Origin: Vitis vinifera
Lineage: Eukaryota; Streptophyta; Magnoliopsida; Vitales; Vitaceae
Assembly (NCBI RefSeq): GCF_030704535.1
Contig: NC_081811.1
Span: 2,615,501 to 2,679,500, forward strand
Length of the DNA stretch: 64,000 bases
Direction: 5' to 3'
Shown here: positions 37,401 through 49,150 of the stretch, in pieces
Layout: each line of letters starts with the position of its first letter
Numbering within the stretch: position 1 is the first letter of the stretch
Notes under the pieces: generated by a model
Databases searched by the model: none
What the model was told of the DNA's origin: nothing
What the model saw: the letters and a program-made list of their open reading frames with translations, nothing else
Made by a program: the position numbers and the translations under genes

Positions 37401-40400
37401 TTTTGGGAATGTGATCAATGCAGAGGCTCTAGCCCTTCTTGAGGGCCTTAGAGAAGCAAGGTATGTGGTGAATTGATTTTTAGTGGAAGGACAGTTCCTT
37501 ATAAGGCCACAATCATTGAATGAGCTTCAGAGAATACTTTGTGCTCTTTGAGGTTAATTTACACTATATGGGTGCTTGAGAGGCTTGTATCAAGGATAAT
37601 CGTCAGCTTCAAATGGCTTCCAGGATCTGCTAATGAAGAGGCCAGTCTTTTCAGCTTGAAGGGGAGCCCTAATGTTAGAAGAGTATAGAGGGCATTTTTA
37701 CCAACCTTAATTTAAGTTACGTGGTTTCTTTTGCCATGAGATTTAATTCTTCTTCTTCTTTTTTCTTCATTTTTGGGGCCTGTGGACGGGTGGGGGGTGT
37801 GGACATTTCATTTCAATCCCCTTCATTGAAGGGCTTCTCCTTGTACTCTTATTTCATTTCAGTTCTCTTTGTTGAAGGGCTTCTCTTTGTACTCTTGCCT
37901 TTTGTTTTAATAAACCTTCATTTTTTTTTTCATAACCTTCATTTTTTTCATATAAAAATATATTTATGAAAAAATTGGTCTGCTATTTTTTCAGCACTTG
38001 TTAATTAATATATTAATGTTATTGCCTAGCAAAAAATAAAAATCAAAAACAAAAAATCTTAGTATAGTGTGATAGAGTTTTCATTGTTAATTTTCCTTTC
38101 TGTTAAGTGGTTGCAAGAATTCCTTTCCTTTTATGTTCCAATCACTTTACAGCATGATATGTATGCCATGAATGCCTACTTAAACCATGTTACTTTCATG
38201 GCTGCAGGTCAAAGTGAAGAGAAGGGGAGATGATACAAAATATGTGGCTAAGGTATCACTCCTATGATTTTCTGTTAAAGTTTATGAGTAGTTGCTTCAT
38301 TATTTACTCTCACATTTCAAGTTGATTAGATGTTGCAGCTTACTTTCCTCTCAGTGATCTAATAATGTACAGGTTTTAGCACGAGGTATTGAATGTGATA
38401 TAGCTTTGCTTTCAGTAGAAAGTGAAGAATTCTGGAAAGGAACTGAGCCACTCAATTTTGGACGCTTGCCACGTCTTCAGGTTTTAATTACCACTTTCTC
38501 CAGAGGGATTGTTTCATTGTGAATCCTGTTTGTCCTCTTGTGTAATGACTCTGGCTTTATTTTGAAGTGTTCATGTGCATAATTAGTGTATGAATAAGCA
38601 TGTAAATAGACATAAATCAATATGTAATTAGTTAAGAACTTTTTTAAGTCTTCAGAGTACCTATATCCTTTTGTTGAAGGAATTTCCTATGAATCTTATT
38701 TATAAAGATGGATGACCAAACTACCATGCTTAATAACACATCAATGTGTTAGGATGCTGAATATTTAGCACATATTTCATGACCGTTTAAACTGTTAAAA
38801 AATAAATTAGAATCTCTAACATCATGTTAGAAACTGCAACTGAATGAAATCTAATTTAATCTTAACATCAAATTTAATGGGTTGAGGAAAGTCTTCTTAT
38901 GAGTTGTCTACATGATAATTCCTCGGCATCGTATCTCTAATTTGTTTATGAAATGAAAAACTTAGTGAATTTTTCATGGCTTAAAAATCTAATTTAATCT
39001 TAACATCAAATTTAATGGGTTGAATAAAGTCTTCTTATGGGTCGTCTACATGACAATTTCTCAGCATCATATCTCTAATTTGTTTATCAAATGAAAAACT
39101 TAGTGTATTTTTCATGGCTTAAAAAGTCTCTACTCCTATATTATAAGTGTATGTTCTGGGTGAAACATTTTAAACTGTTTTTTGTGTTACTTCTCAATTG
39201 GCAGGATGCAGTAACTGTAGTGGGATATCCGCTTGGAGGAGATACTATTTCGGTTACAAAAGGGGTGGTATCGCGTATAGAGGTTTGATCTCTCTCTGTG
39301 GTCATTTCTTTGAAGAAATCTTCTTTTCTGCTCTTTTTGTTCAGTTCTTCCTTTGTTGCTAAGAGGTTTGATTTGTCACATCAAACTGTTAAATTATCAT
39401 GCCTAGTATTTTCTTGATTCTTATGTCAGGATTTTCAGCTACTGTTTCTTTTGCTTTGTGTGTTTTTCACTTCTTAGTGATAGGATTCTCAGTCCTGTCA
39501 TCATCTTCATCTGGATCAAACAGGAGTCTTCTATTAATCATAATACCCATACAAGTGCATAATGCCCAATAACTGCACAATGCCCCAATTTAGGCATGCA
39601 GAATTATTAGTTAAAACAAGAACCAATGTCTCTTAGAACTAGGGGCCTTCCAATAGGAAAAATTGACATGTAAATATTTATTCTGTTCAATTTTGATGGA
39701 AACTTAAGAGCCAAGTGATGGATGCGTATTATTTCATTAAGCATCTTTTGATGGAACTTCAAAGTTGCTTGGTACTTTTAGGATATTACTTTCATTTTGT
39801 TGCCAGTAATCCTCATTTATGTTGTTGTGATTAGAATCTTGTTCAAAATATGCATGCTATTTCAAGTAGCTAAGCGTTTGCACTGTACCAACCTTTTCTT
39901 TTTGTCTCTTTGTTCAAGGTTGTTTTTGAACAAAAATATCAAGGTTCTTACGAATTTTATATTCAGGTTACATCTTATGCTCATGGTTCATCTGATTTGC
40001 TGGGCATTCAAATTGATGCAGCAATAAATCCTGGTCAGTGGTGCCTAGCAACTATATTTCTAACTTAATTTATTGGAAGTTTTCTGATACATATATGTAT
40101 ATCAACAAAAATATATATCAGAAAAATTTCTTTATCTCCCCTTGAAAAAATGAATTTATTTTATTTTGTTAGGCATGCTATGAAACTTTATGTCTTAATA
40201 TTTTAGGTAATAGTGGTGGTCCTGCGTTCAATGACCAGGGGGAGTGCATTGGAGTTGCATTTCAGGTAGATTTTCTGGCATGCTATGAAACTTTGTGTCT
40301 TAATATTAATTGGTTCTAGATTCTGGGATTCATGTGTAATCTGCAATGTGTGAAAATTGACCCCTATGGATACTACCCTGGACAAAAAATCCGGCATTTT

Positions 40401-43400
40401 TTCTGAGTGAGGTCTTCTCATATTTTAGTTTTGTTAATTAATACTCTCCATGTGTTTATATTTGTAATTGTGCCAGTCACTCATTTTAAGCATGCTATTT
40501 TTCCCATCATGATGTTTTTACAAGAAATTTCCTTTTAGGTTTTCAGATCTGAGGATGTTGAGAATATTGGATATGTGATTCCAACTACAGTTGTGTCTCA
40601 TTTTTTGGATGACTACGAGAGAAATGGGAAGTACACTGGTAAGAAACTCTTATTGACCACATCAAACTATAGGGACATTAAGGGTTCTTCATGCAGATGA
40701 CCTGCATTACCTCACTTGGGATCTGCCCTTAGAGTATATGTTGAATCTTCACAAAAGATTGATAGTGCTCATGCATGTAGTGTGCTTTAAGGATCAAAAT
40801 GGCTAAAGTATAGACCTGTTATGTTCAACTTTTTTCAAGTTAAGTTAATTCTACAATACTTTTTTCAAGTATAGATCTGTATAAAAATTCATTTTGCATG
40901 ACTCTCGACGGTTGTTTTGAATTCTATTCAATTGTTGGTATTTGGTTTTACTTTTCTTTCTAAATTATCGGCCTTTGTCCTTATTGTGATTCAAATATTG
41001 TAAAATTGAGCTTCCAAAGACATGGAGTCATCCTGACTGCTAAGTAATATTTTGCTAATTAACTTACAGGTTTTCCTTGCCTTGGAGTATTGTTGCAAAA
41101 GTTGGAGAATCCTGCACTACGTTCTTGCCTAAAAGTTCAGTCGAATGAGGTTCATATCTTTATCTACTCATATGGCTCTTGGGATCAGTATGATATTAGG
41201 TTTTTGCATGCTTGCAGTGATATCTTTCTGTACTATAAATCTTTAATGTACATTTCTTAAATGAAATAGTTCTTGATATTTGTTTGCATTTTGTGGGGCG
41301 TACGGTCTTTTCTTTCCATGTTAAATGTTAATAGAATCATGCATCTTCATTTTTTTCGTTAGCTTGTGATAGGACTAGTGTGTTGCTTGTGGTGGTGAGA
41401 GTCATGGGATTTGCTTGTGATGGAAGGAGGGAATTCAAGGTTGAAAGGAAGGTGGTTCCCTGGATTTTGTGTCTTGGAAAAGGTTTTATTTATTGACTCT
41501 CTTGAAGGTCTTTAAGGTGCTGATTGAGTTGCATCTAGGAGTGAGTCTATCCTGCAGAGCAGCTTCTCACACTTCTGGGAGTGGAATATAGGAGAGGTCC
41601 GGGAGGTTGGACATGGTTAGATATGGGGATGGGGAAGCAATTGAAAATATGAAATTTGGGTAATTAGAATATTGGGACAGGATTGAGTGTATCATGAATG
41701 ACAATGTGTCCTGCAGGGGAAGAGTGACCATTTGTGCTGATAGATTTGTTCTTATTGATGAAGCTTGAGAAACATTGAATGCATTAGCATCTGAGTCTAC
41801 TGCTCAAGCATATTATGTCATCATTGTTCTTTATAAATGTATATTTGACCAACTCTATAATGAGTAATAATGTAAACATATTATGTGCTCTGGTAGTGCC
41901 CAAATTTTCGAAGTTCATTTGTATGTCATCTGTTTCTACTAAGTGCTAAGATCCGAGCTTTCTCACAACTTCTCATAATGACATCTATTTTTTGCAGGGT
42001 GTACTGGTGCGGAGAGTTGAACCCACTTCTGATGCAAACAATGTCTTAAAGGAGGTACAATTGACATTTTTTACTTCAGGAGCTTACAGTTAAATGAGTT
42101 GGATGCCTAGTTAACACTCGCCCATGACGATACCTTCCTTCACTTCCATAGTGCTTTTTTTTTTAGGATACTTCACTTCCATAGTGGTTCTTGTCAGCAT
42201 AGTCAGTCCAATGAATATTAGGATAATGACAATATTATTTTTCAAATACTTTTATGTGGTGCTTGCAATATATTGGATGAAGGAATTAACATTCTCAGTT
42301 TTTCACCTGTTGACATTTTAATCACTATGCAATATAACAACTTACAGTCTATAGAATTCTGCCAAATAAACACCGAGGACACAATAAGTGAGGTAAAGGA
42401 TTAGCTATTAAGCCTGTAGAGAGTCAACAGCTAATAATATACAGTGCTCTTTTGGTTTTGTAAAAAGTTTTTTTTTTGTTTTCCAATGGTCAATTTTTAT
42501 TTATTTATTTTTTAATGCATACTGCAATTAACATAGATTATTGGCATCTTTCCTACATTTTCCTTTTTCTGTATGTTTACTTATTCAAATGTTCTTACAG
42601 TTCATTTAGTATCAGTAGCCTAATAGCACAATTAACTCAGGCTTCTGGGTTTTTATAGCCCTATTAACAACCTTTAATATTTAAATATTTGAAGTTCAGT
42701 AATAGTTTTAGATTGTATGCTTTTCCAGGGGGACGTGATTGTAAGCTTTGATGGTGTTCATGTAGGCTGTGAAGGAACAGTGCCATTCCGGTCAACTGAG
42801 CGCATTGCATTCCGTTACCTCATAAGTCAAAAGTAAAAAATCTTATCCTCTACAGAGCAACTGAAGTAAAAGCTGAAACTTCTTTAGATCACATCTTTTT
42901 GTTTGTTGTATATTGGTCTGTTAGTCCTGCTTTTACTTTGGGGGGTTCTCCATTACTCAACTGCTCCTTTGGCATGGGGTGCAGAGAGGCGAATTGTTTC
43001 ACTCCCACATCAACCTTTCTTCTATGGGGATCCATGCAGGGTTAATTTTTGATGGAACATAAAATGTGATGTTGGCAGCTAGCCATCTGATCCTGATCAA
43101 TCTAATTCATAGCATCTTCAGAGGATATTGTACTTGTGGTTAGGGGCTAGCCCTGCAGTCAAGTGTTGGCTTTGCATAATCGGTTTGATCGGACCTGGTT
43201 TTACCTCTTGTCGTTGATACCTTTTATGATCAGCATCTGTAGGCATACCTATTAGGCAATTTAATTTTCCATAAACTACTATTATGGGGTTGCATGGTTT
43301 ATCCTTATTTTACAGTCTTATTAATTTTCTTCTTCTGGTTCCTCCTTCCCCCTCCCTCTCTCTTTTCATTTTCGTTTATGTTCTGTGTCTAACCTAGGTT

Positions 43401-44684
43401 CAGTAAAGTAACAATTATCTTAGCTGAGGGGTGTTCTAAATTGTCTAATACAGATTTACAGGTGATGTTGTAGAGGTGGGAATTATCAGAGCTGGTGCTT
43501 TTATGAAAGTTCAAGTAGTTTTAGATCCGCGTGTACATTTGGTATGCCATTAGAATCTTGCTTTATTTCAATAATGATATTTTCATATTTCTATGTTTCG
43601 TTGCTAACTAATGCTCTGGATCCTATATGCCTTTACCTCAAGGTTCCGTATCACATTGAAGGAGGTCAACCTTCATATCTAATAATTTCTGGTTTGGTGT
43701 TTACCCCCCTCTCGGAACCACTTATAGAGTATGTTGGTTTAGACTCCAGCCTCTTGAAAATGCACTTTTAACTTTCAATGTATGTGTATGCTTGTTGTAA
43801 TGCTAATTTATATTTGTTTCTGTGTTGACAGGGAGGAGTGTGAAGACACAATAGGAGTAAGTTTTGGATAATAGATCACACCTTTAGGCATGGTGTTTAT
43901 ATCAAACTAACATTCTATGACTTCTTGCATTATTTATACTATAAAAATAGTTTTGCTTTCTTTTCCTCTTTTCAAGCTTAAGAGTTTATTAGTCTTTTTC
44001 TTTCTGATCAGTTGAAACTACTGACAAAGGCACGCTATTCTTTGGCAAGATTTAAAGGGGAACAAATTGTGATCTTATCTCAGGTTAGTGAATAATTTTT
44101 CCAACAAGCACATACACAAGATTTGAGATCTTACCCCATGTTTCCCCTTTTCATTGATAGGTTTTAGCAAATGAAGTAAATATTGGGTATGAGAATATGA
44201 GCAATCAGCAGGCAAGTAATAATTTAAATGTTGCCCCCTTATCTTTGAGATGCTTTTGTGGATTTGCATATATCATGTGACCTAAAATGATGGCAGGTTC
44301 TGAAGTTCAATGGGACATGGATTAAAAACATTCATCATCTGGCACACCTTATTGATTGTAAGTAACATCATCCCTATTTGGTTAATGTTCTTTCCTTCCG
44401 AATTATTGTTATTCTCATGATTGTTTGGTCATTGCACAGCTTGTAAAGACAAGTATTTGGTTTTTGAATTTGAAGACAATTACCTTGCTGTTTTGGAAAG
44501 AGAGGCTGCTGCTGCAGCCTCTCCTTGCATTCTCAAAGATTATGGAATACCGTCTGAAAGATCTTCTGATCTGTTAAAACCATACATGGACTCCTTGGGA
44601 GATAACCGATCAATAAATCAAGATTTTGGAGACATCCCAGTCTCAAATTTGGAAATTGGTTCTGATGGACTCCTGTGGGCATAA
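34404..44684 (+). CDS. DEGP2: DegP2/DEG2 chloroplast serine protease, 21 exons
   Basis: Exons: 34404-34583, 34668-34793, 35045-35095, 36508-36581, 36753-36816, 38208-38252, 38373-38480, 39205-39282, 39967-40033, 40207-40265, 40539-40638, 41070-41149, 41998-42054, 42729-42832, 43454-43541, 43643-43728, 43832-43856, 44012-44083, 44161-44211, 44297-44357, 44440-44684; 1821 nt, 606 aa, about the length known for this family. A Ser-rich transit peptide covers about 1-60. The trypsin-like domain has triad H158 (TNAHC), D189 (ECDIALL) and S267 (GNSGGP). Two PDZ regions follow (about 318-410 and 440-545; GDVIVSFDG in the first). The family is an ATP-independent protease on the stromal side of thylakoids. 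Introns 4 and 19 start with GC. The introns carry LINE debris. Confidence 0.96.
35530..36150 (+). mobile_element. 5'-truncated LINE fragment in DEG2 intron 3
   Basis: Conceptual translation gives the LINE ORF2 C-terminus: [38 protein letters not shown] (zf-RVT region), then FVDWLGCKG. One frameshift lies near 35850. Same sense as DEG2, with an A/T-rich 3' end near 36150. No clear target duplication found. Confidence 0.85.
37340..37930 (+). mobile_element. LINE RNase H fragment in DEG2 intron 5
   Basis: The reading frames give [13 protein letters not shown] and, further on, [12 protein letters not shown], matching the C-terminal RNase H of another plant LINE group. Stops and shifts are present. 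It ends in AATAAACC plus a T-rich tail near 37920. Confidence 0.7.
38847..39122. repeat. 138-bp tandem duplication in DEG2 intron 7
   Basis: Two head-to-tail units (38847-38984, 38985-39122) share CTTAACATCAAATTTAATGG and the rest of the unit with about a dozen differences. Confidence 0.9.
41150..41997. other. Long DEG2 intron 12
   Basis: An 848-nt intron. The GC-richer centre (41350-41760) does not resemble the flanking intron and could be an old insertion; no recognised coding motif. Confidence 0.4.
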
Positions 44685-45054
44685 TCGCCATAACTTGAAA
44701 GGTCAACCTGAAGCTTCCCTTTGCAGCCACAACTGCACCACAGCCACAGCTTGCAGGCTGTACAAAGACCGATTGGTGGCATCACAGCTTCTGTTGACCC
44801 CTTGTGCCATTATGAATAACATGGGCTGTAACCTTAAAAATTTTCTACAGCCTTTTTTTTCAATACATTTTGGGAGAGTGTAGATGTGTGCAGAAGCAGC
44901 TGCAGTTCGGCTTGAAAGCATTGTTGTATTAATGTTGGGTCCTCTGGAAATGGTACTTATTTAAGTATTTTTATGATTCTATCCAAAGAGGAAATAAAAA
45001 TACACCAAATTTTCTCATCCAAATCCATCTGGGTTTATGCGCTATAAAAGTAAA

Positions 45055-47603
45055 TTACAGTAGTGTCTTAATATCATTTGCTATTTTCTCTGCATCCACA
45101 CGAGCTCCAGTCAAGCCTCTTCCGGCCAATCCGGCACAATATAAACCCTTCTTTCCCTTCCAGTTGTTAGGAGGCATGAGCCTTGCAAACCCATTATCAT
45201 CCAAAAGGTCATCATCCTGCTCAAAACAAATGAAATTTTTACCCCAGGAGGATCAAGAAAATTGTATAACAAATGGATGCTGACTTGTATTGACTCACCT
45301 TAAGCCACTTATTTGTCGATCTCTTAAAGCCAGTGGCGAAGACTATTACATCAAATGGATGTGACTCGCCGTTCTTAAATACCACTTCACTGCCTCTGAT
45401 GCTTGTCAGTGCTGGCAAAACCTGGGTATGTTTTTTTTTATTATACAAGCAATTTTATATAATCTGTAACTGAATTTAGGAAGTGGGCAGCAGTGGAAGA
45501 GGTCTCTTGGAGGTACAATCAAGAGAATAATTATTAAAAAGGGGAAGACAAAAACACCAGGTTTTTAACAAAAGAAAGCTATTGTTCATGGAAGGGGAAA
45601 CTATTGGACTAAAATTAAGGTAAATAGTGAAATGTTATTGGAGGATGTAGACATAAAAGAAGGGAGTATAACTGCTTTCCATTGCCTTCTCCCTCCTTGA
45701 GATAGGAGAGCGGGGACGGAATATTAGTGGGGTGTTTTTTTTTACATTTTGGTGGAGAAAATTTAGAGTCCTTGGAGTCTCATTTCTTTGAAGAGAAAGA
45801 TTTTGTAGTCTTCTTTAGTTTGTGTGGGGATAAAGCCCTTGATTCAGATCATGGTTTTTTGAGAATTGAGTTGGGATTGGTTTGGTTTTTTTGTAGAGCT
45901 CTCTGAGCTAAGCTCATTCAAAAGAAGCCTCAATGCCACCTTTGTAGTGTTAGTTAAAAAATAAAAAAAAAGTATAAAACACTTGAAGGACTCAAACCTA
46001 TCAACTTAGTGAGGAGCCTACACAAGCTTCTTGCAAAGGTTTTGGCCAACAGACCTAAAAAAGGTGATGTGTAAAGTGGTTTCAAGTTCAACTTCTTAGC
46101 ATGCTTTTGTGGGAGGCAAACAAGTGTGGGATGCAGTTTTCATAGCAGAAGAATCAACTAAACAAGAGCTATAGAAGTTGAGTCATATGTAAGTTATATA
46201 GCGAGAAGGCATATGATCACATCAATTGAGGTTTTTTCTTAGTAGATTTTAAAAAAAGAAAGAAAAAAAAAAAGGTTTGGTATCAAGTGGATAAGGTGGA
46301 TTAAATGGTACATTTTTGTCACTCATTTTTTTAATGGAATGTTTTTGGATTATCATTTTTTATTCTTGTTAGATTGTTATTATCGTTGAGTGGTGGTTAT
46401 TATCGTGGAAGAATATTTTAACCTGGACAGAAGAATACTCTAAATATCTCCCTTTTTAACTTCTCAACAATGCATTCCCCTAATTAGGAAAGCACAGTTG
46501 AGCTAGTACGGATCATCTGCTATGACAAAGGGAAAAAAACTTGGAAAACCCCTCCCTTGTACCTTAAGCTAGGGAAACACGAGAGCATTTGAAAATATCG
46601 AAAAAGCGAATTACACAATCAAACAATCATTATGTATGAAACTAAAACTTTCACAAATCCTCTCTGTTACCTGAATCTCACCGGACTTGATCTTCTTGTA
46701 GGTTCCGAGATCAATAATTGGATACTTTCCATACTTGGCTTTGACAGTAAAGGGACCCTCTTCATGCCTGATTATGCCATATTTGGTCAAGTCTCCATAC
46801 ATAATCTTACTTAGCATAACAGTCAAATACTCCACCATGTTAAAGGGAAGATATCTTGCTAGAAACAGCCCCAGATGCATGATCTCCTTGGAAAGAATAT
46901 GAACCTGCATGACCATTCACAGTAAAGGGACCTTTCACAAAAATCAACAAACAAAAAGACCCAGATGATTAGAACACAAATTTACCGGGCTGCGAACAAC
47001 AATTGAGGTCTTGGCTCCATAATTTGAGAGGTCTAATGCAATCTCCATGCCTGAATTCCCAGATCCAACAACCAAAACAGTCTTCTCAGCATACTCTTTT
47101 CCACACTTATACTGAGTCGAATGCAGAACCTCTCCTTTAAAACTACTCAACCCCTCAACCTCCGGGATGAACGCATCGCTGGTTTCCCCACTAGCCACCA
47201 CCAGGAACCGACAGGAATACTCCTCAATCTCATCGGAGCCACCATTAATAACCCTCACCTTAACCTTCCATTTTTCAGTGACTTCATCAAAACTTGCAGA
47301 CTCCACCAATCTATGGTACACAGGACTTATACCAAAGTGAGAGACATAGTCCCTCAAATACTGTATGAACTGAAGTCTGGAGGGGTATGTTGGATAAGAA
47401 GTGGGCATAGGCATGTGAGCGAGCTCACAGGCTTGCTTAGGGAGGTGAAGATGAAGGCGGTCATATGATTTTTTCTGCCAGAGGGGAGCAAAACAATCTT
47501 CTCTTTCAAGAACTATGTTGGGTATTGAGAGGAGGTTAAGGGAAGCTGCAGTTGCAAGGCCTGAAGGACCTGCTCCTACCACTATTACGACAGTTTCCTG
47601 CAT
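45055..47603 (-). CDS. YUC: YUCCA-type flavin monooxygenase 1 (YUC10/11-like)
   Basis: Exons 47603-46986, 46904-46671, 45421-45299, 45216-45055 (1137 nt, 378 aa), all GT-AG. FAD-binding GAGPSG (about 10-15), FMO signature [11 protein letters not shown] (about 163-173), NADPH-binding GSGNSG (about 188-193) and FATGF (exon 3) are all present. YUCCA enzymes convert indole-3-pyruvate to indole-3-acetic acid in the cytosol; this reaction is assigned by family. Start: the ATG before [11 protein letters not shown] fits the family; an in-frame ATG 45 bp upstream (47648) would add 15 basic residues. Intron 2 is 1249 nt, against 107 nt in the neighbour, because it holds LINE debris. It is the downstream member of a tandem pair; exon 2 shares 49 of 78 residues with its neighbour by my count. 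Confidence 0.93.
45470..46280 (+). mobile_element. LINE reverse-transcriptase debris in YUC gene 1, intron 2 (antisense)
   Basis: On the plus strand, degenerate RT motifs appear: [11 protein letters not shown], then [25 protein letters not shown], and [14 protein letters not shown]. Shifts and stops are many. It explains the unusual length of the intron. Confidence 0.75.
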
Positions 47604-47799
47604 TTTCTTGAATGACTCTGTTTTTTTCACCTTCCTTACATTTCTCATCCAGAGAGAAATGAATTAGAACACTGATAGGTGAACCCAAAAGTTTGTTAAG
47701 TTACTATTTGATGCTCTAGCGGCCTAGCCTTGTTTGAATTGCAATATAATAAATATTTCATACACATATTATTAAAATTAAAATAATTATAAAAATTTA

Positions 47800-47960
47800 A
47801 GAAAAAACTTAAATATGTTGCTTCTACTATATTTAAAAAATAATTTTTATGTTTAAAAAATAATTATATAAAAACAAAGAAAAATAATATAAAATAATAA
47901 AAAATATTTTTTGAAAACATGTAACTTTTATTTTTAATAATAAAAAACATAAAATAGTTT
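47800..47960. repeat. MITE-like AT block
   Basis: Contains the AAATAATTATATAAA and TTTTTGAAAACATG motifs of the family at 58122-58455; diverged, edges unclear. Confidence 0.4.
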
Positions 47961-48044
47961 TTAATTAATATAGGTTTGTCATATCCTAGCAACTCATTCT
48001 TACCAGGTAGGCCTCTCAATGAGCCACTTGTCAACTCGTGGAGT

Positions 48045-48068
48045 GGGGGGGGGGGGGGGGGGGGGGGG
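48045..48068 (+). repeat. Uninterrupted run of 24 G
   Basis: 24 consecutive G, followed by TGGGGAGTGG. The run can form G-quadruplexes and lies about 440 bp upstream of YUC gene 1. Its exact length is prone to assembly error. Confidence 0.85.
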
Positions 48069-48289
48069 TGGGGAGTGGTAGCTGGGATCCGGAGTGCTGC
48101 GGTTAGAGATATTTTTGGAAGGGGGAAGAAAACTGGGAGGAGGAGATGATGGCTTGAGAGATGTGTCTTTTTGAGGTGACTTGAGGAAAAAGATATCTAG
48201 GAGGGAAGGATAGTGAACCAGTGGAGCAGTTCATGGATTTTCTGGAAAAATGTTGGAGCAAGAACAGCTAGAGATCCAACATAACTTGT

Positions 48290-49150
48290 TGGATAAGATC
48301 GTTTTCAGCACATTGATCGTTTGATGTTAAGGTACGTCCCGCTCTCACTTTGATCATTCTTCATTGAGTGTTCTGATTCTTACATGTTCATGATCGTTCA
48401 GGATATTTATTGATTTACTCATCGATTATCACGTCAGCTTCATTTTATTAATAGAGACTCAACTTTAGGGACTTAGAGAGGTGCTACGGTCTTTTACTGT
48501 ACCTTTCCGATAAGTAACCTGACCCCGAACCCGATTTTTCGTAGACCATTTTTCGTAGACCAACCTTTTTCAAAGCAAGGAGTCACACTTAGGGTTTTCT
48601 TTCTTATTTTGTTTACCCTTTTAAAAATAAAACAAAAAGAAGTAGCGACTCCAAGTCATTTTCAAATAATCAATAAAAATCAATTTTTCAAATAAAAATC
48701 GAGTTCGCCACCAAGTGGGACATGAACCGAATACGGGGTCCATATATATATATATTTTGGCGAAAATAATTATTAAATATATCCTTAATTTTTTAATAAT
48801 AAAAATAATATTACAAAAAGTAAAATTAAAAAGGAAATCAGAAAAGTGTAGACACCCTCCTCGTCATCCGAACCCAACTGGTGGTGCTCATTTCTCCTCT
48901 AAAGTCTCAATCCACGACACAAAAGCCACGTGTCAACACTTATAGGAAGGGCCACGACAGCTCTCACCAAACCTTACTTGTAGGTGCACACCAATGACCA
49001 ACTGAAAACGACCTCAAGTCCACTACCCTCCATTCACGGCCAAGAACACCAGGTCCACCACCATCGCCATTTCCCACATTCGTCAGGAAAGTGGTAACCC
49101 ACAGCCGCTGAAGACAAAAATGGTGCGGTCCCAAAGTTTAGTTGCAATAT
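48290..49150. mobile_element. Ty3/gypsy LTR-like relic
   Basis: Contains blocks I associate with a plant gypsy LTR: GACTTAGAGAGGTGCTACGG, TAAGTAACCTGACCCCGAAC, CAAGGAGTCACACTTAGGG and GTAGCGACTCCAAGTCATTT. GTAGACACCCTC follows near 48850. No coding region or clean ends. It sits in the promoter-side spacer of YUC gene 1. Confidence 0.5.
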
